DNA from: Pseudomonas sp. dw_358
GTDB lineage: Bacteria > Pseudomonadota > Gammaproteobacteria > Pseudomonadales > Pseudomonadaceae
Assembly (NCBI RefSeq): GCF_018449655.1
Contig: NZ_JAAVUX010000002.1
Coordinates: 124,001-188,000 of the forward strand
Direction: 5' to 3'
DNA length: 64,000 nucleotides
Shown: piece by piece, positions 27,250-35,605 of the stretch
Layout of the letters: every line of letters starts with the position of its first letter
Numbering within the stretch: the first letter of the stretch is position 1
The notes under the pieces: generated by a model
Database searches by the model: none
Told to the model about the DNA's origin: nothing
The model's input: the letters and a program-made list of their open reading frames with translations, nothing else
Made by a program: the position numbers and the translations under genes

Positions 27250-30024
27250 ATGCCCATGAAAACCCTCCCCCGAAACGCCGAAACACAGGCTTTCATTGCC
27301 CAGACCCTGCAGCCTTTCCCGCGCCCGGACCAGGCCGCCGCCGACGCCATCCGCCATTGGGCCAGGGATCGCGGCCTGGACCTGAACCCGGACAAAGTCG
27401 ATGCCGTGACCCTGTACTACCAGCTCAACGAGCACGGCTGGGTGGGCCGGGTGGCGCAAAAAATGACCCTGACCCAGGCCGTGCTCGCCAATTGGCAAGG
27501 TGAATCGACCAATAACCTGGTGGGCGCGGTCTTGCACGAGGCCTGGGCCGGCGCGCCACCGCCGCAGGCCATCACCCTCGTCGACCAATTGCACCAGCAG
27601 GGCCTGTTTCGCTACGGCGATGACTATCAGGTGTACAACGGGCTTTATCGTCAGACCGTTCCTGCCAAGTACAGCCGCGTCAACCACGTGAAGATCCCGG
27701 CTGAAGATTTTCAGCGTTTTATCTGGCAGCTGGATTTCAAGACGCCTTACAAAGCGGACCTCAAGGCGTTCTGGACAACCGGCATCGAACACTACCGCCT
27801 GGCGTTGAAAGCGGCCTTTCTCGGCGCTTGCAACCAGCAACTATTGGCCGGCAGTTTGAGCGAGGCCGGCAAGCAGCTGGCCTGGCAGGCCGCCGGGATC
27901 AAGCCCATGCCCACCTGGCGCAGTCTCGGCTTGCGCAAGCAAAAAAAGGAGGTGGTGCAGGTGTCGGCGCTGGATGTCTACGGCTATGTCAGCAGCGACA
28001 TACTCTATCTGCGCAACAACGCCAGTCAGTTGACCTTGCTTTACATCCCCGGCAATTCGTCACCAATCCACGAGTTCAGCAGCCCAGCGCACATGAAGGC
28101 CTGGTTAGCCAGCCAGTGCCAAAGCGGCGAAAAACGCGAGGCACTGCAACGTCACTTTCAACTGAGCGACCTGGAGGACGGTACCGATTTCAGCGGGCTG
28201 CGCACCGCGTTGCTGGGCTTGGGCCTGTACCCGGAACCCCATCAGCTGGACCCCAACCGCTACGAAGGATTTGCCACCAGCGGGATCTGGGACCCGCAGA
28301 CCATCATCAACTACCGCGACAGCCACTACAGCCAGCCGATCAACGACGACCTCTTCGAGTCGGCCGCCCAGCGTCAGAAGAAGCGCTCTTATCAGGACGC
28401 GGACTTCATCATCACCAGCGACAGCAGTGTCACCAAAGCCCGCTGGCGCGGGTATCTGAATTCGGCTATCAACACCCTGGCCCCCCTGGCCCTGCTGGCG
28501 CCGGAATTGGCGCCACTGCTGGCCTTGGGTGGCACGGCCCAATTCGGGCTGGCGCTGGACCAACTGCTGCAAGCCCAGACCCAGGAGCAACGGCTGGAAG
28601 GGATCGAAAATCAGGTCTTCGGCGTGCTCAATGCCCTGCCTCTGCTGGAGTCGGTGCAGTCGGTGGCGCCTGAACTGCTGCGCATCGAGCGGCCGGGCTT
28701 CAATCCGCCCCATCGGATCAACGGCCAGATCGGCTATCCACTGAGCCCTCCAGGAGCGCCGCGGCTACCGCAAGATCTGGAAGCGCTGGCGCCCTTCTTC
28801 CCCGCCGACAATGCCGCCCAACCGCTGCCGGGCGCCGATCCGCAAGTGGCCGGGGCAATCATCCGCGAGCACTCATTCAAAGGGACCGCCGATAAGCTCG
28901 TCGGGCAATTCGACCACTACCTGGCAAATTTTGATTACAGCTATGAACTCAATGCCTTCAGGGCTGTGCGTACCCAAGATTATTATGTTGCCCCCACTGA
29001 TCCAGGGACCTACATGGTGCCGCTCACCGAGCTGACCCGCGTGGTCAGCGACGAGCAGCGCCTGGCCACCCTCAGGGCCCTCGGCGTTCGGGTAAAGCTT
29101 CCGGTGAATTACACCGCGATGCACGCCGCCCATGCCACGGCCATACCGAAAAAAGTCTCGTGCATCTGGACCGGGCGCAAGATCATGGGGGAGGACTACC
29201 TGGAGAGCCTGGCCAACAACGCCTCGCTGCTCAAGGACAGTCAGTACCGCCAGCAACTGTTCCTGTCTACCGCCTCCCCCGAGGCTTACGCCACCAATTA
29301 CCGCAACATCAAGGCCGTAGCCCCCACCTGCACGATTCACCCGCTGGAGCAGCACCCGGCCTTCACCGACTTTGCTGCCAGCCGCTATTTCCCGCAGTAC
29401 CAGGCGGCCCTGGCCGGCAACGGCGGCGTGGCCATCAACGAAGCCTCGGCCACCGACATCCTGCGCTACCGGATCCTCAAGTGGGAGGGTGGCCTGTACA
29501 TGGATTGCGACGATTTGATCCTGCTGCCCGGTGTCCCGGCGCTCAATGGCGAGCCGGCGCAAGCCATCGACCAGGTCGCCTTGAACACCGATGAGAGCGG
29601 ACTGCTGGTGAGCTATCCGGTGTCCGACCAACGCATGGGTATGTACGTCAAATGCAACAACAGCCTGCTGGGCAGCCACCCCGGCAACCCGCTGTTGGAC
29701 CGGATCAGCGATGAAATCCTCGCCCGCTACGGCCGCCATCCCGACTTCTATAACAGCAAGCCGGACAAGGCCCTGGACCTGCCGGCCCATCAGCGCTGGT
29801 GCAAGGCACTCAGCCACATGACCGGCCCCGACGTGCTCAATGACATGATCGACCAGCACCTGCCGGCGCTCAGCCAACTGCGGGAAATCTGCGCCTGGTT
29901 CGGCGTGCCGCGGGTCGATCTGTCACCGGGGCCGATTGATCCGGCGGCTTATGAGCAGGCCGTGTTGGCGAACATGCCGCTGACGCTGTTTGCGCGGATC
30001 AACAGTGCTTCGAGTTGGGAGTGA
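27250..30024 (+). CDS. Large toxin: DUF6543-like N-terminal region plus TcdA/TcdB-type glycosyltransferase
   Basis: The 924-residue protein has no signal peptide. Residues 1 to about 540 follow the dermonecrotic-toxin-like DUF6543 pattern (VYNGLYRQT, AEDFQRFIWQLDFKTPYKADL, FWTTGIEHYR, LLYIPGNSSPIHEF) and include a hydrophobic stretch at 405-440. Residues about 600-924 match clostridial toxin glycosyltransferases: CIWTGRKI with Trp640, ATDILRYRILKWEGGLYMDC broken before DDLILLPG, with the DXD metal site at 752-754, NNSLLGSHPGNPLL at 803-816 and TGPDV at 858-862. It probably transfers a sugar from a nucleotide sugar to a host protein. The start at ATG 27250 is chosen because the earlier frame overlaps the previous gene; ATG 27256 is an alternative. 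Target and delivery route are unknown. Confidence 0.85.
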   Translation: MPMKTLPRNAETQAFIAQTLQPFPRPDQAAADAIRHWARDRGLDLNPDKVDAVTLYYQLNEHGWVGRVAQKMTLTQAVLANWQGESTNNLVGAVLHEAWAGAPPPQAITLVDQLHQQGLFRYGDDYQVYNGLYRQTVPAKYSRVNHVKIPAEDFQRFIWQLDFKTPYKADLKAFWTTGIEHYRLALKAAFLGACNQQLLAGSLSEAGKQLAWQAAGIKPMPTWRSLGLRKQKKEVVQVSALDVYGYVSSDILYLRNNASQLTLLYIPGNSSPIHEFSSPAHMKAWLASQCQSGEKREALQRHFQLSDLEDGTDFSGLRTALLGLGLYPEPHQLDPNRYEGFATSGIWDPQTIINYRDSHYSQPINDDLFESAAQRQKKRSYQDADFIITSDSSVTKARWRGYLNSAINTLAPLALLAPELAPLLALGGTAQFGLALDQLLQAQTQEQRLEGIENQVFGVLNALPLLESVQSVAPELLRIERPGFNPPHRINGQIGYPLSPPGAPRLPQDLEALAPFFPADNAAQPLPGADPQVAGAIIREHSFKGTADKLVGQFDHYLANFDYSYELNAFRAVRTQDYYVAPTDPGTYMVPLTELTRVVSDEQRLATLRALGVRVKLPVNYTAMHAAHATAIPKKVSCIWTGRKIMGEDYLESLANNASLLKDSQYRQQLFLSTASPEAYATNYRNIKAVAPTCTIHPLEQHPAFTDFAASRYFPQYQAALAGNGGVAINEASATDILRYRILKWEGGLYMDCDDLILLPGVPALNGEPAQAIDQVALNTDESGLLVSYPVSDQRMGMYVKCNNSLLGSHPGNPLLDRISDEILARYGRHPDFYNSKPDKALDLPAHQRWCKALSHMTGPDVLNDMIDQHLPALSQLREICAWFGVPRVDLSPGPIDPAAYEQAVLANMPLTLFARINSASSWE

Positions 30025-30051
30025 CCGCGCCCGATTTTTGTCAGTGAGGAT

Positions 30052-30077
30052 GGCACTGGAGATTACGTCGCAGTGCC
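30052..30077 (+). terminator. Inverted repeat after the toxin gene
   Basis: Seven-bp perfect arms GGCACTG/CAGTGCC with a 12-nt loop, 28 bp after the toxin stop. There is no T-run, so this is a weak terminator candidate. The rest of the 212-bp gap before the protease shows no clear promoter. Confidence 0.25.
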
Positions 30078-30236
30078 CCATCCGGCGGGGAGTTGACTCA
30101 GATAGATACCATTCCCCGCCACGGCACCCTGCCTGCGAAAGAGGAGTCTATTAGAGCGTTCGCGTGCAGTGGGCACAGTCGTCGCGAGTAGGGTGATCTA
30201 CACTCAATCTCCAGTCGCCAAGGAAAGGACATCCCC

Positions 30237-31325
30237 ATGACCACCCACCCTGCCCCCGACAGCCCTGCCCGCCGGCCGCAAAGCATCATCCCGCCGTACA
30301 TGCTCGAACACATCAGCGAGCATGCCGACGGGCCGGTGCGTGACAGTGCGAAGAAGACCCTGGAACACGTGCGCACGGCCATGGCCATGCCCGCGAAAAC
30401 CGAAGAAGGCGCCATCAGGCCGCTGTTGGCGGTGGTGCCCCCGGCCCATGTCCCGGGGGTGGTCCAGCGCACCATCTACGACGCCAGACACCTGGGCACC
30501 CTGCCCGGCAAGCTGGCGCGACGGGAGGGTCAGGCCGCACCCACTGGCAGCTCCTCCTACAAAGCCACCAATGAAGCCTACGACTACCTGGGCGCCACTT
30601 ACGACTTCTACTGGAAGGTGTTCCAACGCGACTCGCTGGACAACAAGGGCCTGGCGCTGACCGCCTCGGTACACTACGAAGAGAACTACCCCAACGCCTA
30701 CTGGGACGGCAAGCAGATGGTCTTCGGCGATGGCGACGGCAAGCTGTTCAACCGTTTCACCTATGCCATCGACATAGTGGCCCACGAACTGACCCACGGC
30801 GTGACCGAAAGCCAGAACGCCCTGCTCTACATCGAACAGTCCGGCGCCTTGAACGAGTCGATGTCGGACGTGTTCGGCGCGATGGTCAAGCAATATCACC
30901 TGCAGCAGAGCGTGGACAAAGCCGACTGGATCGTCGGAGCCGGTCTGCTCTACAAAGGCATCAACGGCAAGGGCCTGCGCTCGATGGCCGCACCGGGCAC
31001 CGCCTACGACGACCCGCAGTTGGGCAAGGATCCGCAACCGGCGACCATGGCCGGGTTCGTCAGCGCCCGGCCGGACAATGGCGGCGTGCACGTGAACTCG
31101 GGGATCCCCAACCATGCGTTCTACCTCGCCGCCCTGGCGCTGGGTGGGCGTTCATGGGAAACGGCAGGCAAGGTCTGGTACCAGACCTTGTGCGACCCGA
31201 GCCTGTCGCGCACGGCAAACTTCGATGAGTTTGCCCAGTTGACGATCCAGCATGCCAAATCCACTTTGGGTGCGAATCAGGCCGGCCTGATCGAGACCGC
31301 CTGGAAAACCGTCGAGGTGCTGTGA
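30237..31325 (+). CDS. Protealysin-like M4 neutral metalloprotease
   Basis: The 362-residue zinc protease has no signal peptide. A short N-terminal propeptide with SIIPPYMLEHISEH is the mark of the protealysin group rather than the long thermolysin type. The active site is HELTH with His183 and His187 as zinc ligands and Glu184 as catalyst; the third ligand is Glu207 in NESMSD, 24 residues from the first His as in thermolysin. GVHVNSGIPNHAFY carries the catalytic histidine. It is followed, with stop/start overlap, by an emfourin-type inhibitor gene. Protealysins have been linked to host-cell invasion in Serratia. Confidence 0.93.
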   Translation: MTTHPAPDSPARRPQSIIPPYMLEHISEHADGPVRDSAKKTLEHVRTAMAMPAKTEEGAIRPLLAVVPPAHVPGVVQRTIYDARHLGTLPGKLARREGQAAPTGSSSYKATNEAYDYLGATYDFYWKVFQRDSLDNKGLALTASVHYEENYPNAYWDGKQMVFGDGDGKLFNRFTYAIDIVAHELTHGVTESQNALLYIEQSGALNESMSDVFGAMVKQYHLQQSVDKADWIVGAGLLYKGINGKGLRSMAAPGTAYDDPQLGKDPQPATMAGFVSARPDNGGVHVNSGIPNHAFYLAALALGGRSWETAGKVWYQTLCDPSLSRTANFDEFAQLTIQHAKSTLGANQAGLIETAWKTVEVL

Positions 31326-31633
31326 TGGAACCGCTCAACGCATTGCATGCCGATACTGTGCTGGAAGTGGCCCATGAGGGTGGCGTGGCTTATGTGCCCA
31401 AGCTCAATGCGCCCCGGCGTATCGAGCTGGCCCATCTTAATGATGAAGCACGCCAGCACATCTGCGAGCTGATCAATCGGCTGTTGCCGTTTTCGGTGCA
31501 ACCCGAGACGGCGGGCAGTGGCGACCAGCGCTATTTTCGCCTGGAGGTGCGCGGGGCACAATCGCTGGTGCTGACCATTCCCGAGGCCAAAGTGCCAACC
31601 GGGTTGGTGGAGTTATGGCGGGGTGGGCAGTAG
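31325..31633 (+). CDS. Emfourin-type protealysin inhibitor
   Basis: A 102-residue protein read from the ATG that overlaps the protease stop (TGATG). The sequence has YVPKLNAPRRIELAHL, then ICELINRLLPF, RYFRLEVRG and LTIPEAKVPTGLVELW. Size, absence of signal peptide and invariant position after a protealysin gene match emfourin, a slow, tight cytoplasmic inhibitor of M4 proteases. The assignment rests mainly on size and linkage, supported by the sequence pattern. Confidence 0.78.
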   Translation: MEPLNALHADTVLEVAHEGGVAYVPKLNAPRRIELAHLNDEARQHICELINRLLPFSVQPETAGSGDQRYFRLEVRGAQSLVLTIPEAKVPTGLVELWRGGQ

Positions 31634-31685
31634 GGGATGACAAGGGCGTCGGTCCGGCAGGATTGCGCGGTGAGGCCAGCACTGA

Positions 31686-32354
31686 TCAAACCTCCAGGCA
31701 ATACCCCACGCCATAGATCGAGCGAATCGGGTCATCGCCGGGCGCCGCGGTTTCCAGCTTGCGCCGCAGATTCTTGACATGGCTGTCCACCGTGCGGTCG
31801 GTGACCACGCGGTGGTCATGGTAGAGGTGATCCATGAGCTGCTCGCGCGACAATACCTGCCCGGCCCGGGCCTTGAGCGCCGCCAGCAGCCGAAACTCCA
31901 CGGGCGTCAGTTCCAGCGCCACGCCGTTGAGGCTCGCTTCGTAGCGCTGGGTGTCCACCGTCAGGCCGCTGCGCTCGTGCGGCTGGACCTCGGCCGAGCG
32001 GCGCAGCACCGCCTTGACCCTCGCCACCACTTCCCGCGGGCTGAAGGGCTTGCAGACGTAGTCGTCGGCACCGGCTTCGAGACCCAGCAGACGGTCGATC
32101 TCCTCCACCCGCGCGGTCAGCATGATCACCGGCAGTTGGCTGAAGCTGCGCAGTTCGCGGCAGATGTCCAGGCCATCGCGGCCGGGCAGCATGAGGTCGA
32201 GCAGCAACAGCGCAGGCGGCGCGCGACGGATGGACGGGATCACCCCAAGCCCTTCGGCCAGATGCTCGACCTCATAGCCCGCCGCCCGCAGGTAATCGCC
32301 CAGCAGCATTGCCAGCTTGGGCTCGTCTTCTACCACCAGAATGCGCGTCGTCAT
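31686..32354 (-). CDS. baeR: Response regulator BaeR
   Basis: The 222-residue OmpR-class regulator has a receiver with phosphoacceptor Asp53 ([10 protein letters not shown]) and a winged-helix DNA-binding domain ([35 protein letters not shown]). The stretch [19 protein letters not shown], followed by [14 protein letters not shown], is close to Escherichia coli BaeR, which answers envelope stress and induces efflux pumps. The longer frame upstream lies inside the kinase gene; ATG 32354 overlaps the baeS stop as TGATG. Confidence 0.88.
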   Translation of the reverse strand: MTTRILVVEDEPKLAMLLGDYLRAAGYEVEHLAEGLGVIPSIRRAPPALLLLDLMLPGRDGLDICRELRSFSQLPVIMLTARVEEIDRLLGLEAGADDYVCKPFSPREVVARVKAVLRRSAEVQPHERSGLTVDTQRYEASLNGVALELTPVEFRLLAALKARAGQVLSREQLMDHLYHDHRVVTDRTVDSHVKNLRRKLETAAPGDDPIRSIYGVGYCLEV

Positions 32355-33745
32355 CACAGACGCTCCAACGCGGGCAGGCGCAATGTCAGCCACAGCCCAC
32401 CGAAAGGCGAACCTTGAGCCGATAACTCGCCGCCATGGACCTGGGCGATGCCACGGCAGATCGCCAGGCCAAGCCCGGCCCCGCCGCTGCTGCGGCTTCG
32501 GGAGTTTTCCACGCGGTAGAAACGCTCGAACAGGCGCGTCTGCTGCTCTGATGGCACACCGGGCGCGGTGTCCTGAAAGTCGATGCACACTTTGTCGTCG
32601 AGGCGGCTGATGCGCAGGTTGACCGAGCCGCCGGCATCGGTGTAGCGCAGGCTGTTTTCCAGCAGGTTGTAAAACAGCTGGACCAGCTTGGCATCGTCGC
32701 CGAGGACCAATAACGGTTCAGGCCATGACAGCAGGTGCAGGCTCAACTGACGCTCGGCAAACCGTGTGGCGTAAGCGTCCACTGCCATCCCCAGCAAGGC
32801 GCCCACGTCAACCGGATCGCGGCGATAGGCAGGGCCGCCCAGTTCGGTCACCGACAGTTCGAACAGGTCGTCCACCAGCTTGCTCAGCGCCATGACCTCC
32901 GCTTGCAACGAGCGCAGCGCCTGGCCGTCCATGACGCGGATGCCGTCCTCGATGGCTTCAAGCTCCGCCCGCAGGATCGCCAGGGGCGTGCGCAGTTCAT
33001 GGGAAATATCCGCCATGAAGCCCCGACGCTGCTGCTCGTTGCTGGCCAGGGTTGCCGCCATGCGGTTGAAGTCGCGGGCCAATTGCGCGGCCTCGTCGTT
33101 GCCGGTCTCCGGCAAGGCAGTGGCGTAATCACCCGCCGCCAGCCGGCGGGTGGCCAGGGCCACTCGCTTGACCGGTTGCAGCAATTGATGGGTGATCCAC
33201 CAGGCGATCACCCCGGACACCAGCAGACAGACCAGGCCAATCAGCAGGCTGGAGCGGATCTGATTGAGCTGGAAGCGGCTGTCACCCGTGGCGCTGACGG
33301 TTTCGAAAGGCGTCATCGCCAGCCAGCCGACCACCTGGCTGTCATGGGTGACCGCCATCAGCACCGCGTGCTGATCGAACTCGGTGTAGCCGGCGATGTA
33401 GTGGTGCTGATTATCAAGCAGGCTGAAGCGCAGGAAGGCGCCGGTCAGGTCAGACACTGGCGGCGTGCCAGGGTAATGATTGGTCTGCCCGGGGCGCAGT
33501 TCGGGACGGATCAGTTCGAACCAGCCATGGCCGTTGTTGCGCAGGTAATCCCAGTTGCCGTGATCGCTCCAGGCCTGCTCGAAGCGCGGCAAGGTGGTTT
33601 GCAGCCGTTCCACCGCCTGCTCGTTGAGGTACCCCAGAAAGCCATGGGTGAAACTCAGGTAGGCCGCAAAGCCCATCGCCAGCACCGCAAAGGTACAAAG
33701 CGCCTGGACGGCGACGAAGAGTTTGCTGGAGAGAGTCAGTTTCAT
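32354..33745 (-). CDS. baeS: Sensor histidine kinase BaeS
   Basis: The 463-residue kinase has an N-terminal helix, a periplasmic sensor loop of about 130 residues, a second helix ([18 protein letters not shown]), a HAMP linker, the H-box [16 protein letters not shown] with His249, and an ATPase domain with [11 protein letters not shown] and [10 protein letters not shown]. It is expected to phosphorylate BaeR. Upstream of its start lies an 8-bp direct repeat with 11-bp period (33822-33840), a possible binding site of its own regulator. Signal unknown here; in enterics it includes indole and metals. Confidence 0.85.
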   Translation of the reverse strand: MKLTLSSKLFVAVQALCTFAVLAMGFAAYLSFTHGFLGYLNEQAVERLQTTLPRFEQAWSDHGNWDYLRNNGHGWFELIRPELRPGQTNHYPGTPPVSDLTGAFLRFSLLDNQHHYIAGYTEFDQHAVLMAVTHDSQVVGWLAMTPFETVSATGDSRFQLNQIRSSLLIGLVCLLVSGVIAWWITHQLLQPVKRVALATRRLAAGDYATALPETGNDEAAQLARDFNRMAATLASNEQQRRGFMADISHELRTPLAILRAELEAIEDGIRVMDGQALRSLQAEVMALSKLVDDLFELSVTELGGPAYRRDPVDVGALLGMAVDAYATRFAERQLSLHLLSWPEPLLVLGDDAKLVQLFYNLLENSLRYTDAGGSVNLRISRLDDKVCIDFQDTAPGVPSEQQTRLFERFYRVENSRSRSSGGAGLGLAICRGIAQVHGGELSAQGSPFGGLWLTLRLPALERL

Positions 33746-33821
33746 GGCGCAGGCATTGTATTCGCTAAAGCGACATTAACCGCGCTATGCGTCGGGGACA
33801 CAAGGGTGGGCGGCCAATCTC

Positions 33822-33840
33822 CACAATGTCTGCACAATGT
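33822..33840. promoter_or_regulatory. Tandem CACAATGT repeat upstream of baeS
   Basis: CACAATGT occurs twice (33822-33829 and 33833-33840) with an 11-bp period, the typical spacing of OmpR-class half-sites, 77 bp upstream of the baeS start codon. Confidence 0.4.
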
Positions 33841-33861
33841 GGCGGTCAGCACGCCGTTGCC

Positions 33862-34254
33862 TCACCCCCTGTGCAACCGACTCATCAACTCGGCCTCTGC
33901 CTGGGTCAAGCCACAGGCCTGTGTCAACTCGTCGATGGAAGCCCCCATGCTCACCAGCTTGGCGGCCTGGTTAAACGACAGGCTGTCCGGGTCGCGCTGT
34001 TGCAATTGCTCGAGCTTGTCCGGGAGCGGGGCCACCACGGCGCGTAGCTCGTGCAGGGCTTCGCCCATGCGCACGGTGCCGTTCTGGTAGGCGTCGACCC
34101 GCTTGCTCAGCTCGCGCAGACGCTGATCACGAGCAATGCCGTCGGCCTCCTGCTGGGCCCACAGACGCTTCTGTTCACGGGTGTGCGTCAGAAACAACGC
34201 GACGGTGCCGACCCAGAGCACGGCCAGCAGCACCACCCCCACCTCGAAGATCAA
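33862..34254 (-). CDS. DUF2802 protein at the end of the chemotaxis cluster
   Basis: A 130-residue protein with one N-terminal membrane helix (VGVVLLAVLWVGTVALFLT), a coiled-coil region and a C-terminal helix-turn-helix-like DUF2802 motif (NQAAKLVSMGASIDELTQAC broken before GLTQAEAELMSRL). It regularly closes the che-mot-par-cheW cluster in Pseudomonas. Adjoins the cheW stop without a gap, so it is co-transcribed. Function unknown; a role in polar placement of arrays is only suggested by context. Confidence 0.85.
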   Translation of the reverse strand: MIFEVGVVLLAVLWVGTVALFLTHTREQKRLWAQQEADGIARDQRLRELSKRVDAYQNGTVRMGEALHELRAVVAPLPDKLEQLQQRDPDSLSFNQAAKLVSMGASIDELTQACGLTQAEAELMSRLHRG

Positions 34255-34734
34255 TCAGATGTTCTCCAGATCGGACCACTCTTCCTCGGACATCATCTTG
34301 TCGAGCTCCACCAGAATCAGCAGTTCGCCGTTCTTGTTGCACACGCCCTGGATGAATTTGGCCGACTCGTCATTGCCCACGTTGGGCGCCGTTTCCACTT
34401 CCGATTGGCGCAGGTAAACCACCTCGGCGACACTGTCGACGAGGATACCGACCACTTGCTTGTCAGCCTCGATGATGACGATGCGGGTGTTGTCGGAGAC
34501 ATCGCTGGGGTGCAGGCCGAAGCGCTGGCGGGTGTCGATCACCGTGACCACGTTACCGCGCAAGTTGATGATGCCCAGCACGTAGCTCGGCGCGCCCGGC
34601 ACCGGCGCGATCTCGGTGTAGCGCAGCACTTCCTGGACCTGCATCACGTTGATGCCGTAGGACTCGTTGTCGAGCTTGAACGTCACCCACTGCAGAATCG
34701 GATCTTCGGAACCTTGCCCAGACGACTTCTTCAT
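34255..34734 (-). CDS. cheW: Chemotaxis coupling protein CheW
   Basis: The 159-residue protein has an SH3-like CheW domain: LQWVTFKLDNESYGINVMQV, YVLGIINLRGNVVTVIDTR and ADKQVVGILVDSVAEV. It links the CheA kinase to chemoreceptors at the inner membrane. Located between the ParP gene and the DUF2802 gene. Confidence 0.95.
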   Translation of the reverse strand: MKKSSGQGSEDPILQWVTFKLDNESYGINVMQVQEVLRYTEIAPVPGAPSYVLGIINLRGNVVTVIDTRQRFGLHPSDVSDNTRIVIIEADKQVVGILVDSVAEVVYLRQSEVETAPNVGNDESAKFIQGVCNKNGELLILVELDKMMSEEEWSDLENI

Positions 34735-34756
34735 AACCCTGACCCCTTGTTGGTAT

Positions 34757-35605
34757 TCATCTTTTTGGTTTGCCGGCGGTCTTGCTGACAGGCGCGGCAG
34801 CCTGCATCTGTTTCACGGCACCGCTGGCGATCAACTCGGCCAGCTCTGCCACATCCAGCAGCGCACACATGTGTTCGATCACGGTGCCCGCCAGCCATGG
34901 CCGTTGGCCTCGCTGGGGGCGCCATTTTATTTCATCGGGGTCCAGACGCAGCGAGCGGCTGACCTGATGCACCGCCAGGCCCCATTCATAGCCCTGCACG
35001 GAAATCACGTATTGCAGGCCTTGCTGAAAATCGTCGCGGTAGCGATCGGGCATGACCCAGCGGGCCGTGTCCAGCACCTTGAGGTTGCCCATCTGGGTTG
35101 GCAGGATGCCAAGAAACCAGTTGGGCTGACCGAACAGAGGCGTCAGTTCCTGACCCGCGAGCGGGTAGATCGACCCCAGGCACACCAGCGGCACCGCCAG
35201 TGTCAGGCCGGCCACATCGAACAACAGGCATTCAAACGGTTCACTGGCCCATTCCGGGCGGCCGTCGAGGGCGGCCGGAGGCTGCGCGGGACCGGCTGGC
35301 GCCAGATGTACCTGAGCCACGGGCTCGACCGGGGCGAGTTCCGGCACCGCCATCGGCGCGACGCTGTCGACGACCGGCTCAGGGATCGGCATCGGTACCG
35401 CAGCCACCACCTTGACGGGCTCCGCGGCGATCACCTTCTCCAGCAACGCATCACGGGCCTGCTCTTCGCGCACGGCGGCGGCAAAGTCATCCAATGGCGC
35501 CTCGACAGGCGTCTCGACGGCTTCGGTGGCTTCCTGCAACAAGCCATCCAGATAGGACTGCAGGGCCTGCTTGGGCCGGGTGGCGATATCGACAGGACGA
35601 CTCAT
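34757..35605 (-). CDS. parP: ParP, CheW-like array-anchoring protein
   Basis: The 282-residue protein has a Pro/Val/Ala-rich N-terminal half (residues about 20-115) and a C-terminal CheW-like domain (FECLLFDVAGLTLAVPLVCL, PNWFLGILPTQMGNLKVLDT, GYEWGLAVHQV). In Vibrio, the ParP protein at this same position binds CheA and ParC and tethers arrays to the pole. The start ATG overlaps the parC stop as TGATG; the longer upstream frame is within parC. Assigned by domain plus gene order. Confidence 0.85.
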   Translation of the reverse strand: MSRPVDIATRPKQALQSYLDGLLQEATEAVETPVEAPLDDFAAAVREEQARDALLEKVIAAEPVKVVAAVPMPIPEPVVDSVAPMAVPELAPVEPVAQVHLAPAGPAQPPAALDGRPEWASEPFECLLFDVAGLTLAVPLVCLGSIYPLAGQELTPLFGQPNWFLGILPTQMGNLKVLDTARWVMPDRYRDDFQQGLQYVISVQGYEWGLAVHQVSRSLRLDPDEIKWRPQRGQRPWLAGTVIEHMCALLDVAELAELIASGAVKQMQAAAPVSKTAGKPKR

